A DNA stretch of 64,000 nt from NCBI GenBank assembly GCA_017643025.1, contig JAEPOG010000004.1, positions 578,702 to 642,701 of the forward strand, given 5' to 3'. This DNA is from Rhizobiaceae bacterium (GTDB lineage: Bacteria > Pseudomonadota > Alphaproteobacteria > Rhizobiales > Rhizobiaceae). A program made the position numbers and the translations under genes. Within the stretch, counting starts at the first letter, position 1. Each line of letters opens with the position of its first letter. The notes beneath the pieces are model-generated. The model did not search any database, was not told the origin of the DNA, and saw only the letters and a list, made by a program, of their open reading frames with translations. Positions 50,056 to 58,820 of this stretch are shown one piece after another.

Positions 50056-51396
50056 TCAATGGCCGTTCTGAATTTCCTTCCGAAGTCCTTGTGCCCTCTC
50101 CACAAAAAGCCGCGAGAGCGGGCTGTCGGGACGGGCGTGGAGCCGTTCGGCGGCTAGCGCCCGCGAAAGCGCCGCATTGCCGGAGCGGATGGCAGCCTCG
50201 ACCAAGGTGAGGTCGATCGCGTCGCGCTGCGCATGACTGCCACCGAAGCGGTGGGCGATATGCCTGATCGGGCGCAGCAGCCGGACGGTCTCGGCATAGT
50301 TGCCGTCGCCGAAGGCCCTGATCGCTATCGCCACCGGCTGTCCGACCTCGCGGGTGAAGGAGGCATTGTCGCCTGCCGAAGCCAGCGCTTCTCTCTGTGC
50401 GTCGAGCAGGCTTTCCGCGGCAGCCCGCCGGCCGGCGCCGACAAAGGCCATCATCGCGTGGGCGTCGTTGAAGGCGTAAGCGGATGCGCCGGCCTTCTTC
50501 TCCCACAGATCGGCCAGCGGCCCCCAGCGATTGCCGCAGTCCGCTCCGGTCAGGTGAAGTCGCCATAGAAGCGAGGATTCATCGACCAGGTTGAGCGCAA
50601 TGTCTCCGCTCAGACCCGAAATCGGCCCGTCATAGAGCGCCAGCACCTCGTCCACCTGGCCGAGGTCGAAATGAAACAGCGCCAGGTGCCACCAATTGTG
50701 TATCTGCAGGAAGCTGTCGCGCGTCCAAGCGTCAGTGTCGGCGCGCATCCACGCGATGCCCTCCTCGTGGCGACACTGCATTTCCATCACATGCGCCACC
50801 GCATGCTGCGCCCAGCCGTCGCGCGGCTCCATCTCGACTGCGCGCTTGCCGGTTCGCTCCGCCAGCGCATACTCCCCGGTCTCCTCGAGGCCGAAAGCGT
50901 GCATGCCGAGCACTGCGTGGTAACCGGGCATAGCCTGATCCCAGGCGGGAAGCGCACGCGCAACGCGGTCGCGCAGCATGCGCGCATTGCCGGTGAAGAA
51001 GTCGATCTGGTGTCCGGCCTGCAGCGCCAGCGCGTCCTGCGGATACTCGATCGAGATGTCCTCGAGCGCCTGCCCGGCCTGATGCCAACGCCCGTTTGCG
51101 AGGTGCGCCAGCGCCGCGACATGCGCCCTCTCGCGATCGGTCGCAGGCAGGGCAGCGGCCGCCTCCGCACAGGCCTGCGCAACCGGTATTGCCGACGCCT
51201 CGGTCGACAAGCCGTTGAGATAACCCTTGAAGACATGCGCCATCACGAAGCCCGGATCCGCGGCGATAGCCGCGTCCGCCGCGCCCAGCGGGTCGCCGAT
51301 GAAGCAGCGCAACGAGTGCAGCGCGGCTTCGTAGTGATCCAGACTGGCGGCGCTCGCCCCTGTCAGTGGCAATCCCTGTCGATCGCGCAACTGCAC
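50056..51396 (-). CDS. tetratricopeptide repeat protein
   Basis: A 446-residue protein of helical TPR-like repeats, recognised by many helix pairs with small residues at the packing positions (for example NAALSRALAAERLHARPDSP and GYHAVLGMHAFGLEETGEYALAERTGKRAVEMEP). The start is GTG at 51396 with CAGGAGAACAAG in front. The central QIHNWWHLALFHFDLGQVDEVLALYDG is shared with a family of bacterial TPR proteins of unknown role. It is 99 bases from the divergent phosphofructokinase gene. No signal peptide is visible, so it is probably cytosolic. Confidence 0.8.
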   Translation of the reverse strand: MQLRDRQGLPLTGASAASLDHYEAALHSLRCFIGDPLGAADAAIAADPGFVMAHVFKGYLNGLSTEASAIPVAQACAEAAAALPATDRERAHVAALAHLANGRWHQAGQALEDISIEYPQDALALQAGHQIDFFTGNARMLRDRVARALPAWDQAMPGYHAVLGMHAFGLEETGEYALAERTGKRAVEMEPRDGWAQHAVAHVMEMQCRHEEGIAWMRADTDAWTRDSFLQIHNWWHLALFHFDLGQVDEVLALYDGPISGLSGDIALNLVDESSLLWRLHLTGADCGNRWGPLADLWEKKAGASAYAFNDAHAMMAFVGAGRRAAAESLLDAQREALASAGDNASFTREVGQPVAIAIRAFGDGNYAETVRLLRPIRHIAHRFGGSHAQRDAIDLTLVEAAIRSGNAALSRALAAERLHARPDSPLSRLFVERAQGLRKEIQNGH

Positions 51397-51494
51397 CTTG
51401 TTCTCCTGACCCTGCAACGCAGTGACTCTAGAGCATGCGCTGCGTCGGAACCAAGCCGGTTTGACGCTGTCACGGAATTTCGCTAGAGGCTCGC

Positions 51495-52736
51495 GTGCCG
51501 GACGTCTCAATCGATTTAATTGACCCGCGCACCGTGGGCGCTCCGGCTGGACAGGGGATGTCTACCGGCATGACGCAGACCATCGTGATCGCACAGGGCG
51601 GCGGCCCGACGGCCGTCATCAATCAGACCATGGCGGGTGCCGTGGTCGAGGCCAAACGACGCGATCCGCAGGCCCGCATACTGGGTGCGCTGCATGGCGT
51701 TCGTGGCGTGCGCGACAGCCGCTTCGTCGACCTCGGCGCCCTGCCTGAAGACCAGCTGATGAATATAGCCCGCACGCCGAGCGCCGCCCTCGGCTCCACC
51801 CGCGACAAGCCGGACGCCGCTTATTGCGAGAAGGTGCTGGCCGGATTGAAAAAGGTTGATGCCTCGGCCTTCGTCTATATCGGAGGCAACGACACCGCCG
51901 GAACGCAGGCCATCCTGTCGGATGCTTCCGGCGGTTCGATTGCCTGCGTCCACGCGCCCAAGACCATCGACAATGATCTGGTCGAAAACGATCACACGCC
52001 GGGCTTCATTTCCGCCGGACAATTCGTGGCCGCTGCGTTCCTGAGCGTCGATCTCGATTTCCGCGCCCTGCCCGGCATCTATGTCGGCATCGTCATGGGC
52101 CGCCACGCCGGCTTCCTTACCGCCGCCGCCAGCGCCTGGCGGCTCGATGACGACAGCGGCCCGCACCTCATTTACGTGCCAGAGCGGGCTTTCGACCGGG
52201 TACGTTTCGTCGACGACATCCGCCGCACTATGGACAAACATGGCCGCTGCATTGTCGCCATGTCCGAAGGCGTCTCGGACGCCTCCGGCAAGTCCCTGGT
52301 GGAAAGCCTAGTGCCAACGGCAATGCTGGAGCGCGATGCGCACGGCAATGTGCGCCTTTCCGGTACCGATCTCGGGCAGGCGATCGAGCGCATCCTCGCC
52401 GAAGACCTGGCCGGCAAGCGCTCAAGGGTCGACACGCTTGGCTACATGCCGCGCGGTGCGATATCGATGATCAGCGAGACGGATGCCAAGGAGGCATTCG
52501 AGGCAGGCCGTTTCGCCGTCGAAGTGGCCGAGAGCGGCAGCGGCTCGGTCGCCCTGCAATATGCCGGCGGCGTCACCAAGCCGGCGCTGGTGCCGCTGGA
52601 TAACGTGGCCGGCAAGACCCGGCACATGCCCGACGATTTCCTCGACAGGGACGAGAACCGCCTTGCCGCGCCCGGCATCGCCTATTTCGACCGCCTGCTG
52701 CCGCGCATGTTCGAGCCCGGAAAGCCGTTCGTCTAA
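51495..52736 (+). CDS. pyrophosphate-type 6-phosphofructokinase
   Basis: A 413-residue phosphofructokinase. The nucleotide/phosphate loop is IAQGGGPTAVINQTMAG near residue 32. The family motif GGNDTAGT has Asp where ATP enzymes have Gly, and PKTIDNDL has Lys where ATP enzymes have Gly; both point to pyrophosphate as phosphate donor. The gene would allow reversible glycolytic flux at low ATP cost. The GTG at 51495 has AGAGG at good spacing; ATG at 51558 or 51570 would remove 21-25 residues of no clear function. Two hairpins follow it, before tRNA-Gln. Confidence 0.9.
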   Translation: MPDVSIDLIDPRTVGAPAGQGMSTGMTQTIVIAQGGGPTAVINQTMAGAVVEAKRRDPQARILGALHGVRGVRDSRFVDLGALPEDQLMNIARTPSAALGSTRDKPDAAYCEKVLAGLKKVDASAFVYIGGNDTAGTQAILSDASGGSIACVHAPKTIDNDLVENDHTPGFISAGQFVAAAFLSVDLDFRALPGIYVGIVMGRHAGFLTAAASAWRLDDDSGPHLIYVPERAFDRVRFVDDIRRTMDKHGRCIVAMSEGVSDASGKSLVESLVPTAMLERDAHGNVRLSGTDLGQAIERILAEDLAGKRSRVDTLGYMPRGAISMISETDAKEAFEAGRFAVEVAESGSGSVALQYAGGVTKPALVPLDNVAGKTRHMPDDFLDRDENRLAAPGIAYFDRLLPRMFEPGKPFV

Positions 52737-52750
52737 ACTTTGGCGGTTGG

Positions 52751-52785
52751 GACCGGCCAGCCCGGTCGAAGCTTGTGAAACAAGC
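52751..52785. other. tandem stem-loops between pfp and tRNA-Gln
   Basis: Two perfect hairpins stand side by side: GACCGG/CCGGTC with a 5-base loop (52751-52767) and GCTTGT/ACAAGC with a GAA loop (52771-52785). They lie after the pfp stop and beyond the tRNA 3' end on the other strand. No T-tract follows either, so termination or 3' end protection is a guess. Confidence 0.5.
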
Positions 52786-52791
52786 GGAGGC

Positions 52792-52866
52792 TGGCTGGGG
52801 CGCCTGGATTCGAACCAGGGAATGACGGTACCAAAAACCGTTGCCTTACCGCTTGGCTACGCCCCA
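52792..52866 (-). tRNA. tRNA-Gln (anticodon TTG)
   Basis: A complete 75-base cloverleaf including encoded CCA. The acceptor arms TGGGGCG and CGCCCCA pair, with a discriminator G. The D arm is GCCAAGCGGTAAGGC, the anticodon loop TTTTGGT shows TTG, and the T arm has the invariant GGTTCGAATCC. The U1-A72 pair is normal for glutamine tRNA. It is not the target of the mobile element in this window, which is inserted 3 kb away. Confidence 0.96.
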
Positions 52867-52945
52867 TCAGGGTTGCGGCACCGGGGCCGCGCGGCGCCCG
52901 CTTTAGCGCTATTCGCAAGCCAGGTCCAGCGCAGGCGCGAGCCGT

Positions 52946-54133
52946 TCAGCCGCCTTCAGCGGCAGCTGCTTCGGGTTCGGCCGCGCCGCGCTTTCTGCCA
53001 AGATATCCGACGGCGTAGAACACCGCCACGCCGGCAAGGAGAATGCCTAGCGCCAGTATCGGCCGGTACCAGAACCAGGCGATCGCAATGGTTGCAGATC
53101 CGACGAGTGCGGCAAGGGCGAAGGCCACAAGCCCTGTCCCCATCCGTACGATCCGTCCAAGGAAGGGAATGACATCCGCGACCACGCCAAGCGGCGCGAA
53201 CAGGAGGCCGAATGCGACCGCAAGGAACACCAGCCCAAGCAGGCGCAATACCCAGGTCATGATCGTGTTGCCGGTCACGGCATCGGCGAACATCTCCGCG
53301 GCCGGAACGTTTCCGGTGTCGACCATCAGCAGCCTGTCGCCGGCCTGCGTCTGGTACGGCGCGAAGCCCGTGCCCTGCTGGCGCGCAACCACGCTGATGG
53401 GTCCGAGCGGCACCAGCTCGTAGCCGATGCGGTAGTCGCCAACCCGCGGGCGCGTCGGGTCAAAGCCAATATAGATGCGTCCGTCTACAGCCGAGACCGG
53501 CTGCCCTGCTCCAACCGCGGCGCGCACTGCGTCGATGACGTCGGCGCCCACAGGCACTTCGCGCGCTCCGCCGATGCGGCCGAGCACCTGGCTGTCGAGG
53601 GTGAAGGCGTCCAGCCTGCCGTTCTCGACCTGGAAGTTTCGGCTTTCGATGTTCATGGCAGGGTTCTGGTGCCCGTCCGGCACCTTGAAGCTGCCTGAGT
53701 TGATCGGCGACGACGACCATTCGCTCGAATAGGTGTAGGTCGTCACCGTCTCCTCACCGCCGCCAAGCTTGGTCTCGGTCTTGGATTCGGACGTTTCCTT
53801 CCACTGATACATCTCGACATTGCGCTCGAGCCGCACGCCGGTCGTCGTGATGCCGAAGGCCGAGTCGGTCAATGGTTCGTCAGTGCTTACATTGCCCGTG
53901 ACGTGGACCAGCCGCCCTTCGTTGGCGCGGTCGATCACGTTAGATGGCACTGACACAACGATGCCCGCACCTTCCGCCAGCGACCTAGCCGTGGTCACGG
54001 CCCGTCCTTCGTTCCAGAACAGGAGCACGATCATGGCGACAAGCAGGATCAGTCCGAATAGGACGCCGCCGATCGAGCGCCCGATGCGCCCGAACCATGA
54101 GACCGACGTCGTTTCAGTGTAGCGATCGCTCAT
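52946..54133 (-). CDS. TMEM43-family membrane protein
   Basis: A 395-residue protein of the TMEM43/LUMA family. One transmembrane helix lies near residues 22-42 (GVLFGLILLVAMIVLLFWNEGRA), then a large beta-rich extracytoplasmic region (NVSTDEPLTDSAFG, VEMYQWKETSESKTE, TYTYSSEWSSSPINSGSF), and three or four helices at the C-terminus (TWVLRLLGLVFLAVAFGLLFAPLGVVADVIPFLG). I start at ATG 54133 (MSDRYTETTSVSW), which is the family's usual N-terminus. The function of bacterial members is not known. It lies 12 bases upstream of nothing on its strand; the altronate dehydratase gene is 79 bases beyond its start. Confidence 0.85.
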   Translation of the reverse strand: MSDRYTETTSVSWFGRIGRSIGGVLFGLILLVAMIVLLFWNEGRAVTTARSLAEGAGIVVSVPSNVIDRANEGRLVHVTGNVSTDEPLTDSAFGITTTGVRLERNVEMYQWKETSESKTETKLGGGEETVTTYTYSSEWSSSPINSGSFKVPDGHQNPAMNIESRNFQVENGRLDAFTLDSQVLGRIGGAREVPVGADVIDAVRAAVGAGQPVSAVDGRIYIGFDPTRPRVGDYRIGYELVPLGPISVVARQQGTGFAPYQTQAGDRLLMVDTGNVPAAEMFADAVTGNTIMTWVLRLLGLVFLAVAFGLLFAPLGVVADVIPFLGRIVRMGTGLVAFALAALVGSATIAIAWFWYRPILALGILLAGVAVFYAVGYLGRKRGAAEPEAAAAEGG

Positions 54134-54212
54134 TCCAGTGCCCTCCGCCGCGCTTCCCGCAAGGATACCCAAGTTCTAGGGCGTGCGCACCTTTCTTATG
54201 GAACGCGGCGCG

Positions 54213-55739
54213 CTACATCACCGCGCCGATCTGCCAGGGCACGAATTCCACGCCGCCGAAACCCAGTTCCTCGCTCTTCGTCTTTTCGCCCGAGGCGACC
54301 CGGACCATGAGCTCGAACAGTTCGCGTCCCTTGTCCTCGATCGAGACGCCGTCGCTGACGATGTCGCCGCAATTGAGGTCCATGTCGTCCGACATGCGGG
54401 CATACATTTCGCTGTTGGTCGCGATCTTGATACCCGGTACCGGCTTGTAGCCCGACACCGAGCCGCGGCCGGTGGTGAAGGCGACGAGGTTGGCGCCAGA
54501 CGCGATCTGCCCGGTCACAGAGCATGGGTCGAAACCCGGACTGTCCATGAAGACGAAGCCCTTCAGGTCGATCTGCTCGCCGAACTTGTAGACGCCGCGC
54601 AGCGGGGCGGTGCCGCCCTTGGCGACAGCGCCGAGAGACTTTTCCAGGATCGTCGTCAGTCCGCCGCGCTTGTTGCCGGGCGACGGGTTGTTGTCCATCT
54701 CGCCGCCATTGCGCGCCGTATAGTCTTCCCACCAGCGCACGCGTTCGATCAGCTTTTCGCCGATCTCGACACTCTCGGCCCTGCGCGTAAGAAGATGCTC
54801 GGCGCCGTAGATCTCGGAAGTCTCGGACAGGATGGTCGTACCGCCATGCCGAACCAGAAAATCGGAGGCGTGGCCGAGCGCCGGATTGGCGGTGATGCCC
54901 GAATAGCCATCGGAACCGCCGCATTGCAGCCCGACGGTGAGTTCGGACAGGGGCGCGGGCGCGCGCCTCTGCTGGTTGGCGAATTCCGCCACGCCCTCCA
55001 ATGCCTCGAGCGCCCGCTCGATTGTCTTGCGCGTTCCGCCTTCCTGCTGGATCGTCATGTAGCGCAGCATGCCGTCGGCACGCATGGGACGGCCGGCGAG
55101 CAATTCCGGTATCTGCAGCACCTCGCAACCGAGCCCAAGAAGCAGGATGCCGCCGAAGTTCGGATTGCGCGCATAGCCGGAAAGCGTGCGCATAAGCGTT
55201 GCGTAGCCCTCGTCCTTTCCGGACATGCCGCAGCCGGTGGCGTGCACGATCGGCACAATGCCGTCGACATTGGGGAACCGGTCGAGGAAGCCGGCCTTTT
55301 CCGCGGCTTCGGTGATGAACTTCGCCACCGAACCCGAGCAGTTTACGGTCGTCAGGATGCCAATGTAGTTTCGGGTGCCGACGCGCCCGTCGGCCCGGTG
55401 GTATCCCATGAAACTGCGCTCTTCGCCGATGGCCTGAAGCGGCGCGTTCTGGCTCGCGAAGCCGTAGTCCTGGCGATGTTCGCCCATGCCGAGATTGTGC
55501 ACATGCACATGCTCTCCCGGCGCGATATCCGCCTTCGCCTGGCCGATGATCTGGCCGTAGCGGTAGACATTGCTGCCGGCAGCTATTCGGGCGGTGGCAA
55601 TCTTGTGGCCGCGCGCGATTGGACGCGGTAGCGGTGTGTCGATGCCGTCAGCCGTCTCGCCGGCCTTGAGGTCGCGAATGGCGATGACGACATTGTCGTC
55701 CGGCTGAAGCCGGATTGCGTTGCGAACCGAATTGTCCAT
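54213..55739 (-). CDS. altronate dehydratase family protein
   Basis: A 508-residue UxaA/GarD-family dehydratase with both parts of the enzyme: an N-terminal SAF domain (residues 5-95, DDNVVIAIRDLKAG, PIARGHKIATARIAAG) and the C-terminal dehydratase region (VGTRNYIGILTTVNCSGS, HATGCGMSGKDE, GLQCGGSDGYSGITANPALG, SPGFDPCSVTGQIASGANLVAFTTGRGSVSG). The conserved cysteines in CSGS and TGCG would bind iron or manganese. It would dehydrate altronate, galactarate or a similar sugar acid. The mobile element ends about 80 bases upstream of the ATG and probably separated it from its own promoter. Confidence 0.92.
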   Translation of the reverse strand: MDNSVRNAIRLQPDDNVVIAIRDLKAGETADGIDTPLPRPIARGHKIATARIAAGSNVYRYGQIIGQAKADIAPGEHVHVHNLGMGEHRQDYGFASQNAPLQAIGEERSFMGYHRADGRVGTRNYIGILTTVNCSGSVAKFITEAAEKAGFLDRFPNVDGIVPIVHATGCGMSGKDEGYATLMRTLSGYARNPNFGGILLLGLGCEVLQIPELLAGRPMRADGMLRYMTIQQEGGTRKTIERALEALEGVAEFANQQRRAPAPLSELTVGLQCGGSDGYSGITANPALGHASDFLVRHGGTTILSETSEIYGAEHLLTRRAESVEIGEKLIERVRWWEDYTARNGGEMDNNPSPGNKRGGLTTILEKSLGAVAKGGTAPLRGVYKFGEQIDLKGFVFMDSPGFDPCSVTGQIASGANLVAFTTGRGSVSGYKPVPGIKIATNSEMYARMSDDMDLNCGDIVSDGVSIEDKGRELFELMVRVASGEKTKSEELGFGGVEFVPWQIGAVM

Positions 55740-55778
55740 GCCGATGCCCGCGCAAGATTGTACTCGCGCCGTATTAGG

Positions 55779-55802
55779 CTCTCGGCAGTTGAATTGCGAG
55801 AG
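55779..55802. other. candidate attachment-site inverted repeat
   Basis: CTCTCG-N12-CGAGAG lies between the altronate dehydratase start and the recombinase stop. Serine recombinases use short imperfect inverted repeats of about this size around a two-base crossover, and their attachment site is often next to the integrase gene. No second copy is visible in the window. Confidence 0.35.
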
Positions 55803-55820
55803 GCGTCCGCAAGCCAGCAG

Positions 55821-57494
55821 CTATCTGTTCAGAATGTATGTTTGGGGAGTTTGGTTGCGGGGGCCCGCAACGTCTTTTGTTATAACTTGGGGCCGGTTTC
55901 GGATTTTGCGCCCGGAAACGATGTCGAGGATGTTCATCACCTCGCCGCGTAAGGTGGCGTTGACTTCGCCGCGCTTGTCGCCGGGCTCAAGCACCACCTC
56001 GTCGACCAGCGCGCGGAACGCCTCGGCAGCTTGATCGCGCAGTTGGGGATCAGCCAGAGCCTCGCTCAACTGCGTCACCTTGGCTTTGTAGATTTCGGCG
56101 ATGTTGGGGTGGATGTCCGGGACGTCCTCGGGCGCCTGTTCCATACGCGCCAGTACATCCGCCTTCTGGCGCTCAAGTTCCTCCATCCGATCCTTCATGG
56201 CCGGCTGATACATGCCGTCCTCGATCGCTGCCATGATGCCGACGATGCCACGTTCGATCTTCTCCAGCGCCTTGCGGTCAAGCTCCACCTGCGCCCGGCG
56301 TTCACGGTTCTGACTGTTGAGTGCTTCGGCATAGGCGCGCACGGCCTTGGCGACCCTGTCGGCCGAAACCAGCCGTTCAGTAAGGCCGGAGAGAATGCGC
56401 TGCTCGATGTCATCGCGACGGATGGTATGGCCGTTGTCGCAGGTGCCCCGGCGATAGCGGTTGAGACAGCCATACCGGTCACGGGTGATGATGCCGTAGT
56501 TGCCGCCGCAGCAGCCGCATTTGAGTAGGCCGGAGAACAGAAAGGCGGGGCGGCGCAGCTCGTTGACGTGCTTGGCACGATAAGCGCGCACGCCTTTGGT
56601 GACATTCTCGAACTGCTTGGAGATTTCCTCCTGCCGCCGCCGCGCCGCCTGCCATAGGTCTTCGTTGACGATGCGCAGCTCCTGCACCTCGGTCCTGATC
56701 CACTCGGACTCCGGGTTGACGCGCGACACGCGCTTTCCCGTCGCCGGGTTCTTGATGTAACGTAGCCGGTTCCAGACCAGCACACCAGCATAGAGCTCGT
56801 TGTTGACGATGCCGGTGCCCCGGCAGACATGGCCGCGAATGGTGGTGTCGCCCCAGGCCTTGCCATTGGGGCCGGGAATGCCATCGCGGTTGAGATCGGC
56901 GGCGATAGCCTTGGGGCTCTTGCCGGCGGCGAATTCGCAAAAGATGCGGCGGACGATCTCGGCCTCGGCCTCGTTGATCTTACGTTCGCCGCGCACCTGC
57001 TCGCCGTCGCCGTTGAGCCGCTTCACGACGTCATAGCCGTAGCAGAGGCCGCCGCCCGCCTTTCCCTTCTCGACGCGGCCGCGCAGGCCGCGGTGGGTCT
57101 TGGCGGCGAGGTCTTTCAGGAACAGGGCGTTCATGGTGCCCTTGAGACCGACATGCAGCTCGGAGATCTCGCCCTCTGCAAGCGTCACGAGCGTCACGCC
57201 GGCAAACTTGAAATGCTTGTAGAGAATGGCGACATCGGCCTGGTCGCGGCTGATACGGTCCAACGCCTCCGCCAGCACGGTGTCGAACTTGCCCGCCTGC
57301 GCGTCCTGCAAGAGCGCCTGGATGCCCGGCCGCAAGGTGACGCTCGCACCCGAAATGGCGGCGTCCTTGTAGGCGCCCACCACTTTCCACTTCTCCCGCG
57401 CCGCCTGGTCCCGGCAAATGCGGAACTGATCCTCGATGGAGGAAACGCTCTGATTGTCCGAGGAATAGCGGGCGTATAGCGCAACGCGGGTCAT
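55821..57494 (-). CDS. large serine recombinase
   Basis: A 557-residue recombinase. Residues 1-150 are the resolvase domain with catalytic Ser11 in YARYSSDNQSVSSIEDQ and the arginine-rich active site around EALDRISRDQ. Residues 155-250 are the recombinase domain (RKINEAEAEIVRRIF, LNRDGIPGPNG). Residues 318-355 hold a zinc ribbon (LLKCGCCGGNYG, then CLNRYRRGTCDN). A helical region at about 380-470 could be the coiled coil that directs integration. ATG at 57494 has GGAAAG upstream; a longer reading to 57779 overlaps the small gene. It probably integrates and excises the element. Confidence 0.93.
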   Translation of the reverse strand: MTRVALYARYSSDNQSVSSIEDQFRICRDQAAREKWKVVGAYKDAAISGASVTLRPGIQALLQDAQAGKFDTVLAEALDRISRDQADVAILYKHFKFAGVTLVTLAEGEISELHVGLKGTMNALFLKDLAAKTHRGLRGRVEKGKAGGGLCYGYDVVKRLNGDGEQVRGERKINEAEAEIVRRIFCEFAAGKSPKAIAADLNRDGIPGPNGKAWGDTTIRGHVCRGTGIVNNELYAGVLVWNRLRYIKNPATGKRVSRVNPESEWIRTEVQELRIVNEDLWQAARRRQEEISKQFENVTKGVRAYRAKHVNELRRPAFLFSGLLKCGCCGGNYGIITRDRYGCLNRYRRGTCDNGHTIRRDDIEQRILSGLTERLVSADRVAKAVRAYAEALNSQNRERRAQVELDRKALEKIERGIVGIMAAIEDGMYQPAMKDRMEELERQKADVLARMEQAPEDVPDIHPNIAEIYKAKVTQLSEALADPQLRDQAAEAFRALVDEVVLEPGDKRGEVNATLRGEVMNILDIVSGRKIRNRPQVITKDVAGPRNQTPQTYILNR

Positions 57495-57523
57495 AAGACT
57501 TTCCTTTCTCTCAAGGGCGGATT

Positions 57524-57751
57524 TCACCCGTCCGGTTCCCGCCCCTCTTCCTTTGGCCGGTTGTCGTTGGCCGCCCGCTTCCGCCGCTCCTGCTCCCAGG
57601 CCCTGATGTGTTCGCGGGCGATATGGCGACCGATGGCCCGCGCGATGGTGTCCAGGTGCCGCTCCGCTTCTTGCGCCGCCCGTTGCTCGGTGCCGTTGTC
57701 GTTCGCCGGGGGCGGGATGAGCGCGGCCGCCTGGTCCTCCTTTTCCGTCAT
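57524..57751 (-). CDS. small charged protein, hypothetical
   Basis: A 75-residue protein (MTEKEDQAAALIPPPANDNG start) with a helix rich in Arg, Glu and Ala (ERHLDTIARAIGRHIAREHIRAW) and a basic end. ATG at 57751 is preceded by GGAAAGG; an ATG at 57781 would add ten residues. It lies 29 bases before the recombinase gene on the same strand, so it could be a small regulator or directionality factor for it, but there is no motif that shows this. Confidence 0.6.
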   Translation of the reverse strand: MTEKEDQAAALIPPPANDNGTEQRAAQEAERHLDTIARAIGRHIAREHIRAWEQERRKRAANDNRPKEEGREPDG

Positions 57752-57899
57752 GGGTCGAACCTTTCCAGTATTGGTACACACCGGAAAAGGATCACCCGAG
57801 GCGCGGATTACTCTTATGGCCCTTATGTACGCTCATCATGCGTTCATGCCGACTTGCTTGAGGCATCCTTCATGTGATCTTGCGAACCAGAATGACGCC

Positions 57900-58820
57900 T
57901 CATCTCCACGGACCGCCCGCGTTCCATGTCCCATCGAAGGCCTTGCCAGCCACAAGAGCATGGACGGGTGGTAGAACGAACGCGGCCACCGTGGCCTGCA
58001 ACTCGGCAAAGGGACCAGGGGCCATGGCGATCGCGGTCCGACGCAGGAACCCTTGCCACTGCGCCTGTTTCGCGGCGTCTTCGGCAAAGGCCGGCGTCAG
58101 GGCGATGGGCGTATCCGTGGGGATGTCCGTGCCGCGGCGATCGAAGGTCGCGGCGATAGCTTGCGCAAGGACCGGTCCGTTGAAGGAAAACGTCTCCGAG
58201 ATCACCCAGAGGTCGAAGAAATCCTTCATGCGGCTGTTGAGCATGCCGAGCGCGACCAGCGCCTGGAATTTCTCGGCCACGACCGTCTCGGGCGGGTAGG
58301 CTCGCAGCCGGGGCGCCGGCATATCGAGCAGCGAGGGATAGTCGATTTCCTGCACGGCCGGGGTCACCGCATCGCCAAATCCAATGTCGATCTGAATGGG
58401 CAGGCGCGCGCCGGCTATCTCGGCCGTCATCGTGATCCGGACGCCGCTATACTCGTCTTCGGCCCTCGCCGGCTCGGCCCGCAGGGTTTCCGGCTTGAAG
58501 ACCACGCCGTCGTCCTCGACATCGATACGGCAGATCTCCCCAAAGACGGCGGCGATCCGCTCCGGCGCGGCGTCACCATATCCCAGAAGATCGAGATCGC
58601 CAGTCGCCCGATAGGGCGTGGGCGCCCAAAGGCTGAACAGCATGGCGCCCTTGAGGACAAATTGGTCTCTGTGGGGCGACAGACTCAGCCGATAGAGCAG
58701 CCGCTCGATCGCGAAGCGGGTGAGCGCAAGCTGGACGTTTTCCTTGCGTTCGCTGGCACGCCGAGTGAGCCGTGCCCGAACCGAGGCGCCGACGTTTTTG
58801 AGCGGAGGTTTCGGGGTCAT
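57900..58820 (-). CDS. AbiEii-type nucleotidyltransferase toxin
   Basis: A 306-residue nucleotidyltransferase of the AbiEii/AbiGii (DUF1814) family. The core is FVLKGAMLFSLWAPTPYR followed by ATGDLDLLGYG near residue 72, whose aspartates bind metal and nucleotide, and later VVAEKFQALVALGMLNSRMKDFFDLWVI. Related toxins transfer nucleotides to the tRNA acceptor stem, as shown for MenT3. Its ATG overlaps the antitoxin stop (ATGA). As a type IV system it would serve element maintenance or phage defence. The location inside a conjugative element supports the former. Confidence 0.9.
   Translation of the reverse strand: MTPKPPLKNVGASVRARLTRRASERKENVQLALTRFAIERLLYRLSLSPHRDQFVLKGAMLFSLWAPTPYRATGDLDLLGYGDAAPERIAAVFGEICRIDVEDDGVVFKPETLRAEPARAEDEYSGVRITMTAEIAGARLPIQIDIGFGDAVTPAVQEIDYPSLLDMPAPRLRAYPPETVVAEKFQALVALGMLNSRMKDFFDLWVISETFSFNGPVLAQAIAATFDRRGTDIPTDTPIALTPAFAEDAAKQAQWQGFLRRTAIAMAPGPFAELQATVAAFVLPPVHALVAGKAFDGTWNAGGPWR

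Noticed and set aside
52792..52866. tRNA-Gln as integration site of the conjugative element
   Set aside because: The tRNA is complete and 3 kb from the element boundary, and the recombinase is of the serine type, which seldom uses tRNA genes.
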